In this document: positions 16,402-25,268 of the stretch, one piece after another | Numbering within the stretch: position 1 is the stretch's first letter | Layout of the letters: each line of letters starts with the position of its first letter | Assembly: GCF_900090315.1 (NCBI RefSeq) | Contig: NZ_FMHZ01000002.1 | Span: 3,686,001 to 3,750,000 of the forward strand | DNA: 64,000 nucleotides | Reading direction: 5' to 3' | From: Micromonospora citrea | GTDB taxonomy: Bacteria; Actinomycetota; Actinomycetes; Mycobacteriales; Micromonosporaceae | Position numbers and translations under genes: made by a program | Notes under the pieces: model-generated | Database searches by the model: none | What the model was told of the DNA's origin: nothing | What the model saw: only the letters and a program-made list of their open reading frames with translations

Positions 16402-17415
16402 ATGCTGGACGAGCCTCCCGAGGGGCGGCAGACAACGCTCACGACCTCTGCCGGGGCGGCGCGTGATCGCGCCCGGACCCGTCCCGGGCGCCTCGAGCAC
16501 GGGCACCCGTTCCGGCAGTGGAAGACCTGGCGGATGCCCGGCGCCGGGCTGACGCTCACCGGCTATTCCCGGGCGAACGACAAGACGTTCTTCCACATTC
16601 CGGAACTGCGATGCAGCCTCGACGCCGGCCTCTGCGAGGGACGGCGGGTGGACACGGTCTTCCTGACACACACCCACCTGGACCACGCCAAGGACCTCGA
16701 TTTCCTGGCCGCCGACCCGGGCGGCACCGACATCCACCTACCGGCCGAGTCCGTCCCCCACGCCGAGTCGTACCTGCGGGCGACTGCCGAGCTAAATCAC
16801 GGTGCGGCCTTCGACCCCACCCGTGCGACGGGTCATCGGCTGCACGGCGTACGCGACGGCGACGAGTTCACCTTCGGGCGTCGGGGCCACCACGTACGGG
16901 TCGTGGCCTGTGACCACAAGGTGCCCTGCGTGGGCTACGCGTTCGCCGAGCGCGTCAGGCGGCTGCGACCGGAGTTCGACCAGCTCCGGCAGCGGATCCC
17001 GGCCGCGGAGTTCGGTCGTGTCCTGGCCCGTGAGCGCGCGGCCGGCGTCGAGGTCGACACGGAGATCCGGCGGCCGCTGTTCGCCTACCTGGGCGACACC
17101 CGCGAGACCGTGTTCGAGCGCAACCGGTGGCTGTTCGACTACCCGGTCGTCATCACCGAATGCACGTTCCTCGACGAGGCCCAGGCCGAACGCGCCGAAC
17201 GCGTCGGACACACCCTGTGGCGCCGGCTACGGCCGATCGTCGAGGCGCATCCGCAGACCCTGTTCGTGCTCATCCACTTCAGCCTGCGTCACTCCGACCG
17301 TGAGGTCCTCGCGTACTTCGAACGGCAGGGGCAGCCGCCGAACGTTCTGGTCTGGGCCCACCCGGAGAGCCATCTACCCGAGCAACACCAGCACGGAAGG
17401 AGCCCTGCCTCGTGA
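16402..17415 (+). CDS. MBL-fold metallo-hydrolase (RNase Z-like)
   Basis: A 337-residue metallo-beta-lactamase-fold protein. The metal-binding motif is HTHLDHAKD (about residues 89-97), and later motif residues appear in ACDHKVPC, YLGDTRE and FSLRHSD. The order and spacing resemble the RNase Z/TrnZ branch rather than class B beta-lactamases. The N-terminal 40 residues are low quality, so the true start could be further in (for example at LTLTGYSRAND, near 16550), but no better start codon with a Shine-Dalgarno sequence is evident. The stop overlaps the next start (GTGA), so the pair is translationally coupled. Confidence 0.78.
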   Translation: MLDEPPEGRQTTLTTSAGAARDRARTRPGRLEHGHPFRQWKTWRMPGAGLTLTGYSRANDKTFFHIPELRCSLDAGLCEGRRVDTVFLTHTHLDHAKDLDFLAADPGGTDIHLPAESVPHAESYLRATAELNHGAAFDPTRATGHRLHGVRDGDEFTFGRRGHHVRVVACDHKVPCVGYAFAERVRRLRPEFDQLRQRIPAAEFGRVLARERAAGVEVDTEIRRPLFAYLGDTRETVFERNRWLFDYPVVITECTFLDEAQAERAERVGHTLWRRLRPIVEAHPQTLFVLIHFSLRHSDREVLAYFERQGQPPNVLVWAHPESHLPEQHQHGRSPAS

Positions 17416-18647
17416 CCCGGCGGACCTGGCACACCGTGCTGAACGGCCGGCTCGACCACGCTGTCTCCGCCATGGCCGAGGTCGCCCATCTGCGACCCGA
17501 CGACCCGCAGGCCCAGGCGCTGTTCGACCAGTTCGCGGCGGCCAGACCCGCCACCGTCCGGAAGGCGGGACGCCTCACCACGAAACCGCTCCCCCTGACC
17601 TCCTGCTCCCTGCTGGCATTCGCCCCGGACCTCTCCGAGTTCGCGGTGGTGCACCAGCGGGGCGAGGTGCGCAGCGTCGAGACGTACGCGCTGCCGTCCG
17701 GCGGGCAGCGGGAGAGTTTCCCGTTGCCCGCCGGTGAATGGGACCCGAGCTACTCCGGTCTCGTCCACCTCGGCGACGCCGTCGTCCTCGTCGAGGGGCA
17801 CAGCCTCCAGCGCATCCACCAGATCGTCCGGTACCGCCGTCCCGGCTGGGTCAGGGAGGTCGTCGCCACCCGCACCCTCGGGTTCCAGCCGGGGATGGCC
17901 GCAGTGCCGGGTGCCTTCGTCGCGGGCGGCGAAGGCGAGTTCCTGGTCGGCACGGCGAGCGGCCCGGTTCGGCAGGTGCCGGCGGACGGCGCCGCCAAGG
18001 TGCTGGCCGGCGAGCCGATCAGCGGCCGGATCGCCGTCACCTTCGACGACCGTCCGCAGGAGCAGTTGTTCGCCGTTCTCGATGCCGACCTGCGGATCCT
18101 GGCCCGCCGAAGGGCCACGTCGGACACGGACAGGATCGGCAGCGCCTGGTTCTGCGGGCCCGAGCGCGTGCAGACGTACGGGATGTGGAACTACCTGCGA
18201 CTCTGGCGGATCGGCCGCGGGAAGCTCGGCCTTCGCGGCGACCGCCACCTGCCGAAGTACGAGCTGCAATACGGCAAGTCCGCCCCGCTCGGGTTCACCT
18301 ACGTGCCGGGCCACGACCTGGTCGCGCGGGAGTTCCCCCACGCGCCGACCCGCTGGTACGACACGAAGCGGCTCGACCAGGTCGACGCACCCGATCCGTT
18401 CGGCGAGCGGAGGTTCCCGTTGTGGATCTCGCCGGGTGGCGAGTACGCGATCCTCGAGGGGGACGACGGCCTGGAGGTGGCCGACCTGCGACTGGCCGGC
18501 CTCGTCACCCGGCCCATGGCCGAACTGCGGCCGGCGGACCTCCTGCCGCTCGCACGGGACGAGAGCAGACTCGGCGACGACGCGAAACTGGTGCTGAGGC
18601 TCCTGCGGGCCCGCATGGCGCAGTCCCGGCCGATCGGCGCCGGCTGA
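17412..18647 (+). CDS. hypothetical protein coupled to the MBL hydrolase
   Basis: A 411-residue soluble protein I do not recognise. The first 60 residues look helical (RLDHAVSAMAEVAHLRPDD, TPR-like); the rest is a run of short strands with repeated hydrophobic-x-Gly turns, compatible with a beta-propeller. No signal peptide or membrane segment. The start GTG overlaps the stop of the MBL gene by 4 bp, so the two proteins are probably made in fixed ratio and act together. Confidence 0.7.
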   Translation: MTRRTWHTVLNGRLDHAVSAMAEVAHLRPDDPQAQALFDQFAAARPATVRKAGRLTTKPLPLTSCSLLAFAPDLSEFAVVHQRGEVRSVETYALPSGGQRESFPLPAGEWDPSYSGLVHLGDAVVLVEGHSLQRIHQIVRYRRPGWVREVVATRTLGFQPGMAAVPGAFVAGGEGEFLVGTASGPVRQVPADGAAKVLAGEPISGRIAVTFDDRPQEQLFAVLDADLRILARRRATSDTDRIGSAWFCGPERVQTYGMWNYLRLWRIGRGKLGLRGDRHLPKYELQYGKSAPLGFTYVPGHDLVAREFPHAPTRWYDTKRLDQVDAPDPFGERRFPLWISPGGEYAILEGDDGLEVADLRLAGLVTRPMAELRPADLLPLARDESRLGDDAKLVLRLLRARMAQSRPIGAG

Positions 18648-18706
18648 CGGTCCCACCGTCGGCCCTGTCGTCACGTATCAGGTTTCGCCTGCTCGCCCGA
18701 TCCAGC

Positions 18707-19618
18707 ATGATCGTCCCTGTGCGCTACCTGATTCCCCACCCCGACGCGGTGGCCGAGCTGAGCGATCTGGACGTCGGGCTCTACGACGGCACCCGGCCCC
18801 TGCCCGAAGACCTGGACGACGTCGAGTTCTACGCGGTCCCGTACGGAGTCATCGATCCACGCCTCTGCGAGCCGATCGCCCGGATGCCCCGGCTGAAGGT
18901 GGTGCAGACCGTGACCGCCGGCTACGACCACGTCCTGCCGCACCTGCGACCCGGCCTGACGCTGGCCAACGGCCGGGGCGTGCACGACGCGGCCACCGCC
19001 GAACTGGCCGTGGCGCTCACCCTCGCCGCCCGGCGCCGGCTGCCGGACTTCGTCCGGGCGGGGGACGAGGGCCGCTGGGCGTCGGGCTGGTCGCCCGGGC
19101 TGGCCGACGCCCGGGTGCTGATCGTCGGGTACGGCTCGATCGGCGCCGCGATCGAGCGCCGGCTCGCGGGCTTCGAGGTGGAGATCACCCGGGTGGCCCG
19201 CAGCGCGCGCCCCGGCGTACGTCCGGTCTCCGAACTTCCGGAGCTGTTGCCCAGGGCGGACGTGGTCATCCTGTCCACGCCGTTGACCCCGGAGACCGAG
19301 GGCCTGGTCGACGCGGACTTCCTCGCCCGGATGGCCGACGGCGCCCTGCTGGTGAACGTGTCGCGGGGTCGGGTGGTCGACACCGCAGCGCTGCTCGCCG
19401 AGCTCGCCGCGGGCCGGCTGCACGCCGCCCTCGACGTCACCGATCCCGAGCCGCTGCCCGCCGACCACCCGCTGTGGTCGGCGCCGAACGTCCTGGTCAG
19501 CCCGCACGTCGGCGGCCTGACCGCCGCGTTGTCGCCCCGGGCCCGCCGGCTGCTGGTCGACCAGGTGCGGCGGTACGCGGCGGGCGAACCGCTCGCGAAC
19601 GTCGTCGTCGGGCCGTGA
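18707..19618 (+). CDS. D-isomer-specific 2-hydroxyacid dehydrogenase
   Basis: A 303-residue NAD(P)-dependent dehydrogenase. The nucleotide-binding motif is VGYGSIGAAIERRL (about residues 142-155). The substrate-binding Arg lies in VNVSRGRVVDT, followed by the catalytic Glu (DVTDPEPLP) and His (SPHVGG). The segment between helices (NGRGVHDAATAELAVAL) is typical of the glyoxylate/hydroxypyruvate reductase branch. It reduces 2-oxoacids to D-2-hydroxyacids. ATG 18707 or GTG 18719 could be the start. Monocistronic; convergent with the next gene over a strong terminator. Confidence 0.86.
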   Translation: MIVPVRYLIPHPDAVAELSDLDVGLYDGTRPLPEDLDDVEFYAVPYGVIDPRLCEPIARMPRLKVVQTVTAGYDHVLPHLRPGLTLANGRGVHDAATAELAVALTLAARRRLPDFVRAGDEGRWASGWSPGLADARVLIVGYGSIGAAIERRLAGFEVEITRVARSARPGVRPVSELPELLPRADVVILSTPLTPETEGLVDADFLARMADGALLVNVSRGRVVDTAALLAELAAGRLHAALDVTDPEPLPADHPLWSAPNVLVSPHVGGLTAALSPRARRLLVDQVRRYAAGEPLANVVVGP

Positions 19619-19680
19619 CCCGGGCTCGGATTCCTCCTGCGGGCGCCCCTCGATAGGCCGTGCACGCCTCGGCCCACGGC

Positions 19681-19723
19681 ACGACGCCCCCGGCCAGGCG
19701 CGCTCGCCGGCCGGGGGCGTCGT
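19681..19723. terminator. strong bidirectional hairpin terminator
   Basis: A 15-bp perfect stem (19681-19695 with 19709-19723) and a 13-nt loop between convergent genes. Confidence 0.8.
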
Positions 19724-19732
19724 GGCGTCCGT

Positions 19733-20458
19733 TCAGTAGTCCAGCAGAAGGGGCTGGCGGTGCTGGAGCGCGGTCTCGGCGAGGTCGAGCAGCACCGCGA
19801 AGCCGAACCGTGCGACATCGGCCAGCGACGGGTCGTCGGTGAACAGCCCTCGCCGTAGCTCGGCCGGGTCGTGCCCGGCGAGGACACCTGCGCGTTCGTC
19901 CAGCAGGCGCAGCTCCGCGACCAGCCGCTCGACCGAGGCCATCCGGACCGGCTCACCCGTCGGCCGGGACGCCTCGAAGACGAGCGGATCCGCGGCGAGC
20001 GGCAGCCACCACTCCACCCCGGACAGCAGGCTGAGGAAGCGCTCGGGCTGCGCCGAGGCCGCCTGGTAAGCGGGAGCATCGGCGAACTCGCGCGGGCTGT
20101 CCTTCCTGTCCCAGGGGCCCTTCCTGTCCCAGGGGCTCGGGCACAGGTCCGGGCGCTCGTCGTACGCGGCGAGCAGCAGGACGGCACCGAACCCGTCCCA
20201 GTCGGGCTTGTCGGTCCAGTACGGCTGGGACGGGCCGTCCGGCCAGTCCACCGGGCCGCCGAGGGCCTCGCCGAGCCACTGCTGCCACTCGCGTACGGCG
20301 CCGTGGACCATGTCCGGGTCGGTCTCCCCGTCCTCCTCCTCGTGCGCCCGCACGACGCGCACGTCGTACCCTTCCTGCGCGCCGATCTGTTGGGTGATGG
20401 TCAGCCAGTCGCCGAGGTGGTAGCGGGTCAGCGGCCCGACATAGAGATCAAGTCCCAT
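19733..20458 (-). CDS. conserved hypothetical protein
   Basis: A 241-residue acidic soluble protein beginning [18 protein letters not shown], a pattern I associate with uncharacterised actinobacterial proteins. No known motif. The ATG at 20458 is chosen because it gives this clean N-terminus, although the frame is open to 20935. An internal 18-bp tandem duplication (cccttcctgtcccagggg, around 20102-20138) encodes [11 protein letters not shown], so the copy has a six-residue insertion relative to an ancestor. Divergent from the YbhB-like gene. Confidence 0.72.
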   Translation of the reverse strand: MGLDLYVGPLTRYHLGDWLTITQQIGAQEGYDVRVVRAHEEEDGETDPDMVHGAVREWQQWLGEALGGPVDWPDGPSQPYWTDKPDWDGFGAVLLLAAYDERPDLCPSPWDRKGPWDRKDSPREFADAPAYQAASAQPERFLSLLSGVEWWLPLAADPLVFEASRPTGEPVRMASVERLVAELRLLDERAGVLAGHDPAELRRGLFTDDPSLADVARFGFAVLLDLAETALQHRQPLLLDY

Positions 20459-20603
20459 GGGGAGGCATTCTCTCCCAGCGGCACGCCGCGTCTCGACCCC
20501 GTTCGAGTCGTCGGGTCGCCGCGGCTTCCGGTTCGATCGCGGGCGTCGGCGGGGTATGAAGGTGAGCCAAGGACAACCGCACCAATCGGAAGGACTCGTC
20601 CCG

Positions 20604-21137
20604 ATGAGCCTGGAACGACCGATCGCCCCGGACCCGTACGAGCTGCTGCCGACCGTGTCGGCGTTCACCCTGACCAGCGACGACGTGCAGAACGGCGAGC
20701 CGATGGACGCCGCACACGCCCACGGCAGCGTCGGGGGCGGCAACGTCTCGCCGCAGCTCGCCTGGTCCGGCTTCCCGGCCGAGACCAAGGGCTTCGTGGT
20801 GACCTGCTTCGACCCGGACGCGCCGACCGGCAGCGGATTCTGGCACTGGGTCGCGGTCAACCTGCCGTCGAGCGTGACGGAACTGCCGCGGGGCGCGGGC
20901 TCGGAGGACCTCGGCGGCGGCTTCACGGTGCGCAACGACTACGGCGAGCAGGGCTACGGCGGGGCCGCGCCGCCGGCCGGCGACCGCCCGCACCGCTACG
21001 TCTTCGCGGTGCACGCCCTCGACGTGGAGCGCCTCGACGTCACCCCCGACGCGACCCCCGCCGCCGTCGGCTTCAACCTCGCCTTCCACACCCTGGCCCG
21101 CGCCGTGATCCGCCCCACCTACCAGATCAAGCACTGA
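20604..21137 (+). CDS. YbhB/YbcL (PEBP) family protein
   Basis: A 177-residue phosphatidylethanolamine-binding-protein fold. [20 protein letters not shown] is the central PEBP signature (about residues 68-87), [13 protein letters not shown] is the first motif, and [23 protein letters not shown] is the GxxxP..HRY block. Bacterial members bind small anionic ligands; no specific role is known. ATG 20604 is preferred because GGAAGGA lies 10 bp upstream; an in-frame ATG at 20556 would add 16 residues. Confidence 0.88.
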   Translation: MSLERPIAPDPYELLPTVSAFTLTSDDVQNGEPMDAAHAHGSVGGGNVSPQLAWSGFPAETKGFVVTCFDPDAPTGSGFWHWVAVNLPSSVTELPRGAGSEDLGGGFTVRNDYGEQGYGGAAPPAGDRPHRYVFAVHALDVERLDVTPDATPAAVGFNLAFHTLARAVIRPTYQIKH

Positions 21138-21173
21138 CCCACCCATCCGCCCCCGCCCCCACCCCACTCGCCC

Positions 21174-21246
21174 CGCGATCTTGCACTTGCTGCCCCGACA
21201 GAAGGGGCGAAGGCCGCGTAACGGGGGCCGAAAGTGCAAGATCGCG
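21174..21246. repeat. inverted repeat element between convergent genes
   Basis: A 15-bp perfect inverted repeat, CGCGATCTTGCACTT (21174-21188) and its complement (21232-21246), around a 43-bp core, with C-rich and G-rich flanks that extend the pairing. It lies between two convergent genes. The arm sequence looks like an extragenic palindromic family element rather than a simple terminator. Confidence 0.7.
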
Positions 21247-21304
21247 GGGGCCGGGGCCGGGGCCGGGGTCGGGGCCGGGGCCGGGGGTGGGGGTGGGGTG
21301 GGGG

Positions 21305-22015
21305 TCAGGAGGGGACGCGGGCCACGGCGAAGACGGACTGGCCGAACGGAGGGCGGACGCGCTGCTCGGCGGCCTTGGTGGCGGGGAGCACGAGGGTGTC
21401 GTAGACCTTCACCATCGGGCCCTCCTTCGGCATCAGGCGGAAGACCTTGGTGGCCATGAAGTAGCCGATCAGGCCGAGCGCGTTCGCGTAGTGGATCTTC
21501 TCCACCGTCAGGCCGGCGGCGGTCATCGCGTCGGCCAGGGTCTTCTTCGTGTAGCGGCGCACGTGGCCGGTGGCGATGTCCGCCGGGCTCATCGCGAACT
21601 GGAACGCCGGCACGATGATGATGACGTTGCCGCCGGGCCGGACCAGGTCGCGCATGCTGCGCAGCGCGCCCACGTGGTCCTCGATGTGCTCCAGCACGTT
21701 GTACGACACCGCGGCGCTGTAGTCGCCCCGCTCGGAGTGCGGCAGGAGCATCTGGCGGACCTCGATGCGGGGCTCGTCGGCCAGCCGCTCCTTGAGCGAG
21801 ACGAGCCGGTCCGGGTCCGCCTCGGTGGCGGTGAACCGGGGCAGCCGCTCCGCCCACTCCAGCGCGTAGTCGCCGAGCCCGCTGCCGATCTCGATCGGAT
21901 TGTCACCGAGGTACGGCACGGCCAGCTCGACGAACCAGCGACGGTGGTTGACCGCGGTCGCGAGGCCCTCCAGGACCTCGGACTGCACGCGCTGATCCCC
22001 AGTGATTTCTGCCAT
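21305..22015 (-). CDS. class I SAM-dependent methyltransferase
   Basis: A 236-residue methyltransferase of the Methyltransf_23/UbiE-like type. Motif I is IEIGSGLGDYAL (about residues 40-51), followed by an acidic ATEADP loop and YNVLEHIEDHVGAL, typical of ubiquinone or lipid-related O/C-methyltransferases. The C-terminal part (GHVRRYTKKTL) is shared with glycosyltransferase-associated methyltransferases. ATG 22015 has GAGGAA 8 bp upstream. Divergent from the large membrane glycosyltransferase-like gene at 22226, so it may act in surface glycan or lipid modification. Confidence 0.83.
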   Translation of the reverse strand: MAEITGDQRVQSEVLEGLATAVNHRRWFVELAVPYLGDNPIEIGSGLGDYALEWAERLPRFTATEADPDRLVSLKERLADEPRIEVRQMLLPHSERGDYSAAVSYNVLEHIEDHVGALRSMRDLVRPGGNVIIIVPAFQFAMSPADIATGHVRRYTKKTLADAMTAAGLTVEKIHYANALGLIGYFMATKVFRLMPKEGPMVKVYDTLVLPATKAAEQRVRPPFGQSVFAVARVPS

Positions 22016-22225
22016 GCGTCGATTCCTCACGATATGACTCGACCCGCGCCTGGACCGACAGAGTGAATCATCCGCGCTGACGGCAGAAGAATCGGGGCAC
22101 CATGGTGGCCGAATTGCGGTCGGGGGTGGGCACGTGATCGGCGGTCGGCGAACCCGGCACATGGTACGGCAGTACCCCGAAACATGTCACGGCGGCGCTA
22201 GCGGCTGACTACTCTACGAATCGTC

Positions 22226-24046
22226 ATGACTACTCCCGAATCGGGTCCCCCCGCCGGCGCGTCCGCGCGCGGGGCGTCGGAGGGCGGTCCCGACCGGGGA
22301 TTATGGCGGTGGAGCGGCCGGTGGGCGGACGTCGCCGCGGTGGCGAGCTTCGCCGCGCTCGGCTTCTGGGTGACCGCGCGGCTCTGGCTGCGCCCCTCGC
22401 ACGGCGTGCGGGACAACCGCACGGACCAGTCCCAGTTCGAGTGGATGATGGCGCACGGCGCGCGCGTCGTGACCGATTTCGTCCATCCCTTCACGTCCGA
22501 CCGGATGAACGTCCCGGACGGCGTCAATCTGATGGCGAATACGTCTGTATTGTCCGTATCGCTGCCAATGACGCCCGTCACCCTGCTGTTCGGCACCCGG
22601 GCGTCCTTTCTGCTCTTTCTCACCCTCGGCATGATCGCCACGGCGACGGCCTGGTACTTCCTGCTCTCCCGGGTGGTCGTCGGCTCCCGGGGGCCGGCCT
22701 GGCTCGGCGCGGCGTTCTGCGCGTACGCGCCGGCGATGGTCTCGCACGCGAACGCGCACCCCAACATCGTCTCGCAGTTCGTGGTGCCCCTGATCATCTG
22801 GCGCACGCTGCGGCTCGGCGAACCGGGCCGCTGGCTGCGCAACGGGGTGCTGCTGGCGCTGGTGATCGTCTGGCAGGCCTTCATCAACCTCGAGGTGCTG
22901 CTGATGACCGCGATCGGGCTGGGCGTGGTCGTCGGGGCGCTCGCCCTCGGCCGGCCCGAACTGCGTCGCCGGGCGCGGCCGTTCCTCGCCGGGCTGGGCA
23001 CGGCCGCCGTGGTGGCGTTCGTCCTGCTGGCGTACCCGCTCCACGTCCAGTTCTTCGGTCCGGGCGCGTACAACGGCCTGTCCTGGCTGATCCGCGGCTA
23101 CTCCACGGACCTCGCCTCGTTCGTGGCGTACTCCCGGGAGTCCCTCGCCGGTGACGCGCGCACCGCGCAGGGGCTGGCGAAGAACCCGACCGAGGAGAAC
23201 GCCTTCTTCGGCTGGCCGCTGGTGGTGCTCGTCGTCGCCCTGGTGTGGTGGCTGCGCCGGCACGTCGTGGTGCGCGGGCTGGCCGCCCTCGCGCTGCTCT
23301 TCGGCCTGCTCTCCCTCGGGCGGGAGATCCAGTTGAACGGCAGGGGGACCGGCGTCCCCGGCCCGTGGGCGGCGCTGGAGGGCCTGCCGATCCTGCACTC
23401 GGTGGTGCCGACCCGGTGGGCGCTGGCGATCACCCCGATCGTCGGGGTGCTGCTCGCCTACGGGGCGGAACAGGTCCGCGTGCTGGCCGCCCGGCACCCG
23501 GGGGCCCGCCCGCAGATCCGCTTCGCCGCCGCCACGGTCGCCGCCATGGCGTTGCTGCCGATCCTGCCGACCCCGCTGCCCACCACCCGGCTCGACGCCG
23601 TTCCCGCCTTCGTCACCTCCGGCGCCTGGCGGCCGTACGTGGCCGGCGGGCGGAGCATCGTGACCCTGCCGCTGCCCGACACCCACTACGCCGACCCGCT
23701 GCGCTGGTCGGCGCGGACCGGGCTGGAGATGCCCATCGCCCGCGGCTACTTCCTGGGCCCGGACACTCGCCCCGGGCGGGACCGGGTCGCCCTGTTCTCC
23801 GCCCCGCCCCGACCGACCAGCGAGTTCTTCGCCGAGATCCGGCGCAGCGGCGCGGTGCCGCCGATCACCCCGCAGGCGCGGGTCGACGCGGTGGGTGACC
23901 TGCGCTACTGGCGGGCGGGTGCGGTGGTGCTCGGGCCGCACCGGCACGCCGACGCGCTGCGCCGGGGGATGACGGAGCTGACCGGCGTCCGGCCCACGTA
24001 CACCGGCGGGGTCTGGCTCTGGGACGTCCGCACGCTCACCGACTGA
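22226..24046 (+). CDS. polytopic membrane protein, GT-C-like
   Basis: A 606-residue integral membrane protein with about ten helices and a soluble C-terminal domain of about 140 residues. After helix 1 comes an extracytoplasmic loop (NRTDQSQFEWMMAHGA) containing acidic residues, as in GT-C glycosyltransferases; HANAHPNIVSQFVVPLI lies at a re-entrant helix. No further motif identifies a substrate. ATG 22226 is taken; there is no strong Shine-Dalgarno sequence. Divergent from the methyltransferase gene. Confidence 0.72.
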   Translation: MTTPESGPPAGASARGASEGGPDRGLWRWSGRWADVAAVASFAALGFWVTARLWLRPSHGVRDNRTDQSQFEWMMAHGARVVTDFVHPFTSDRMNVPDGVNLMANTSVLSVSLPMTPVTLLFGTRASFLLFLTLGMIATATAWYFLLSRVVVGSRGPAWLGAAFCAYAPAMVSHANAHPNIVSQFVVPLIIWRTLRLGEPGRWLRNGVLLALVIVWQAFINLEVLLMTAIGLGVVVGALALGRPELRRRARPFLAGLGTAAVVAFVLLAYPLHVQFFGPGAYNGLSWLIRGYSTDLASFVAYSRESLAGDARTAQGLAKNPTEENAFFGWPLVVLVVALVWWLRRHVVVRGLAALALLFGLLSLGREIQLNGRGTGVPGPWAALEGLPILHSVVPTRWALAITPIVGVLLAYGAEQVRVLAARHPGARPQIRFAAATVAAMALLPILPTPLPTTRLDAVPAFVTSGAWRPYVAGGRSIVTLPLPDTHYADPLRWSARTGLEMPIARGYFLGPDTRPGRDRVALFSAPPRPTSEFFAEIRRSGAVPPITPQARVDAVGDLRYWRAGAVVLGPHRHADALRRGMTELTGVRPTYTGGVWLWDVRTLTD

Positions 24047-24182
24047 GCGCGCTGTCCGACGACGTCGCCCCGGGGCCGCCGACGGCGGCGCCCAGGAGGC
24101 CGCCGGCGGGCAGCGTCGGCCCGGGGTCGCGAGCGCCGCCGGCCGAGGGCCGCGGACGGTGGCCGGAGCGGCCGGCGGGCGG

Positions 24183-24977
24183 TCAGGGCTGGCGGACGCA
24201 GCAGCCCTGGCAGACCTTGGGCTTGGGGAGGGTGAAGGCGAGGCAGCAGGTGCGCCGCTGCACGGTGGGCTCGCCGGCCGGGCCGGGCACCAGCTCCACC
24301 AGGTCGGCGAGGTCGAGCGCGCCGAGCAGCGTCTCGATCGTCTCGACCGACGAGCCGGGCAGGCCGTCGGCGGCCCGGAGGATGCCGTGGGCGATGCCGG
24401 ACGCCACCGACCCGAGCAGGGTGCGCGCGCCGATGCGGACCTCGGCCTGGATCGCCGCGATCATCGGCGCCAGGTGGGCGTCGAGCAGCGAGGCGCGCAG
24501 CACCCGGAGCAGCTCCGCCTCGTCGGCGACGACCCGCACCTCGGGGAGGCCGGAGAGCGCCAGCGGGTCGCCGGGCAGCACCGCGACCGTGGTCGAGCGC
24601 CGTAGGCCCATGGTGAGCAGCGGGCGGTGGTCCTCGAAGTGGATCAGGACGTCGGCCGGGTCGAGCAGCGGCACCCGCCGGGCGGAGGCCCAGCCGAGCA
24701 CCACGGGCAGCGCCGTCCAGTAGCTGTAGGACTTCCAGGCCAGCGCGGCGCAGGCGTGCGGCGTGCCGCCCCAGCGCAGGGTCGCCGAGTGCAGGAACTC
24801 GGGCAGCCGGGTGCCGTCGACCAGGGTGCTGGCCGTGCTCCAGCCGAACTCGTCGGCCACCAGCAGGCCGGGCGCGAGGCCGGGCACGTCGTCGGTGCCG
24901 AACATCCCGCGCAGGGCGGCGGTGACCGGCGCCAGCGGCGCGGCGGCGACCTGACGCCCCGGCATCACCGCTGTCAT
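24183..24977 (-). CDS. FhuF-like ferric-siderophore reductase, [2Fe-2S]
   Basis: A 264-residue cytoplasmic protein. The C-terminus carries the unusual [2Fe-2S] ligand arrangement CC-x10-C-x2-C (Cys 244, 245, 256, 259, with an extra Cys 260) that defines the FhuF family. The N-terminal domain (PGLAPGLLVADEF, WKSYSYWTALPVVLG) fits actinobacterial members. FhuF releases iron from imported ferric siderophores by reduction. ATG 24977 has GGGGGATGAG upstream. An iron box lies 37 bp upstream of the start, so expression should rise under iron starvation. Confidence 0.83.
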   Translation of the reverse strand: MTAVMPGRQVAAAPLAPVTAALRGMFGTDDVPGLAPGLLVADEFGWSTASTLVDGTRLPEFLHSATLRWGGTPHACAALAWKSYSYWTALPVVLGWASARRVPLLDPADVLIHFEDHRPLLTMGLRRSTTVAVLPGDPLALSGLPEVRVVADEAELLRVLRASLLDAHLAPMIAAIQAEVRIGARTLLGSVASGIAHGILRAADGLPGSSVETIETLLGALDLADLVELVPGPAGEPTVQRRTCCLAFTLPKPKVCQGCCVRQP

Positions 24978-25013
24978 CCGCTCATCCCCCGTCCGAAGCG
25001 CTCCCAACTGAGC

Positions 25014-25032
25014 TAAGGCTAGCCTAACCACA
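25014..25032 (-). promoter_or_regulatory. iron box (IdeR/DmdR-type operator)
   Basis: 15 of 19 positions match the actinobacterial iron-box consensus TTAGGTTAGGCTAACCTAA (read on either strand), with the core GGCTAGCCTAACC intact. It lies upstream of the FhuF-like gene. Confidence 0.75.
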
Positions 25033-25268
25033 TCGCGGGGGCCTAGGGAAGCCTCGCCCCTGTCGGATGTCCGAGGTGCGGATCACCGCCACGGGCCGCT
25101 CGCCGGTGCGCGGGCGTGCGGAGGGACTACCCGAGGGGTGGGGCGGGAAACGCCGTCAGTATCGACATTCATCGCTTTCTGTCAAGATTCGTGTCGGCAA
25201 GGCGGCACTTGCCGTGTGGGGGCGGCCACAGAACGTGAAACTTGATACTCCCGGCCACGAGGAAGCTG

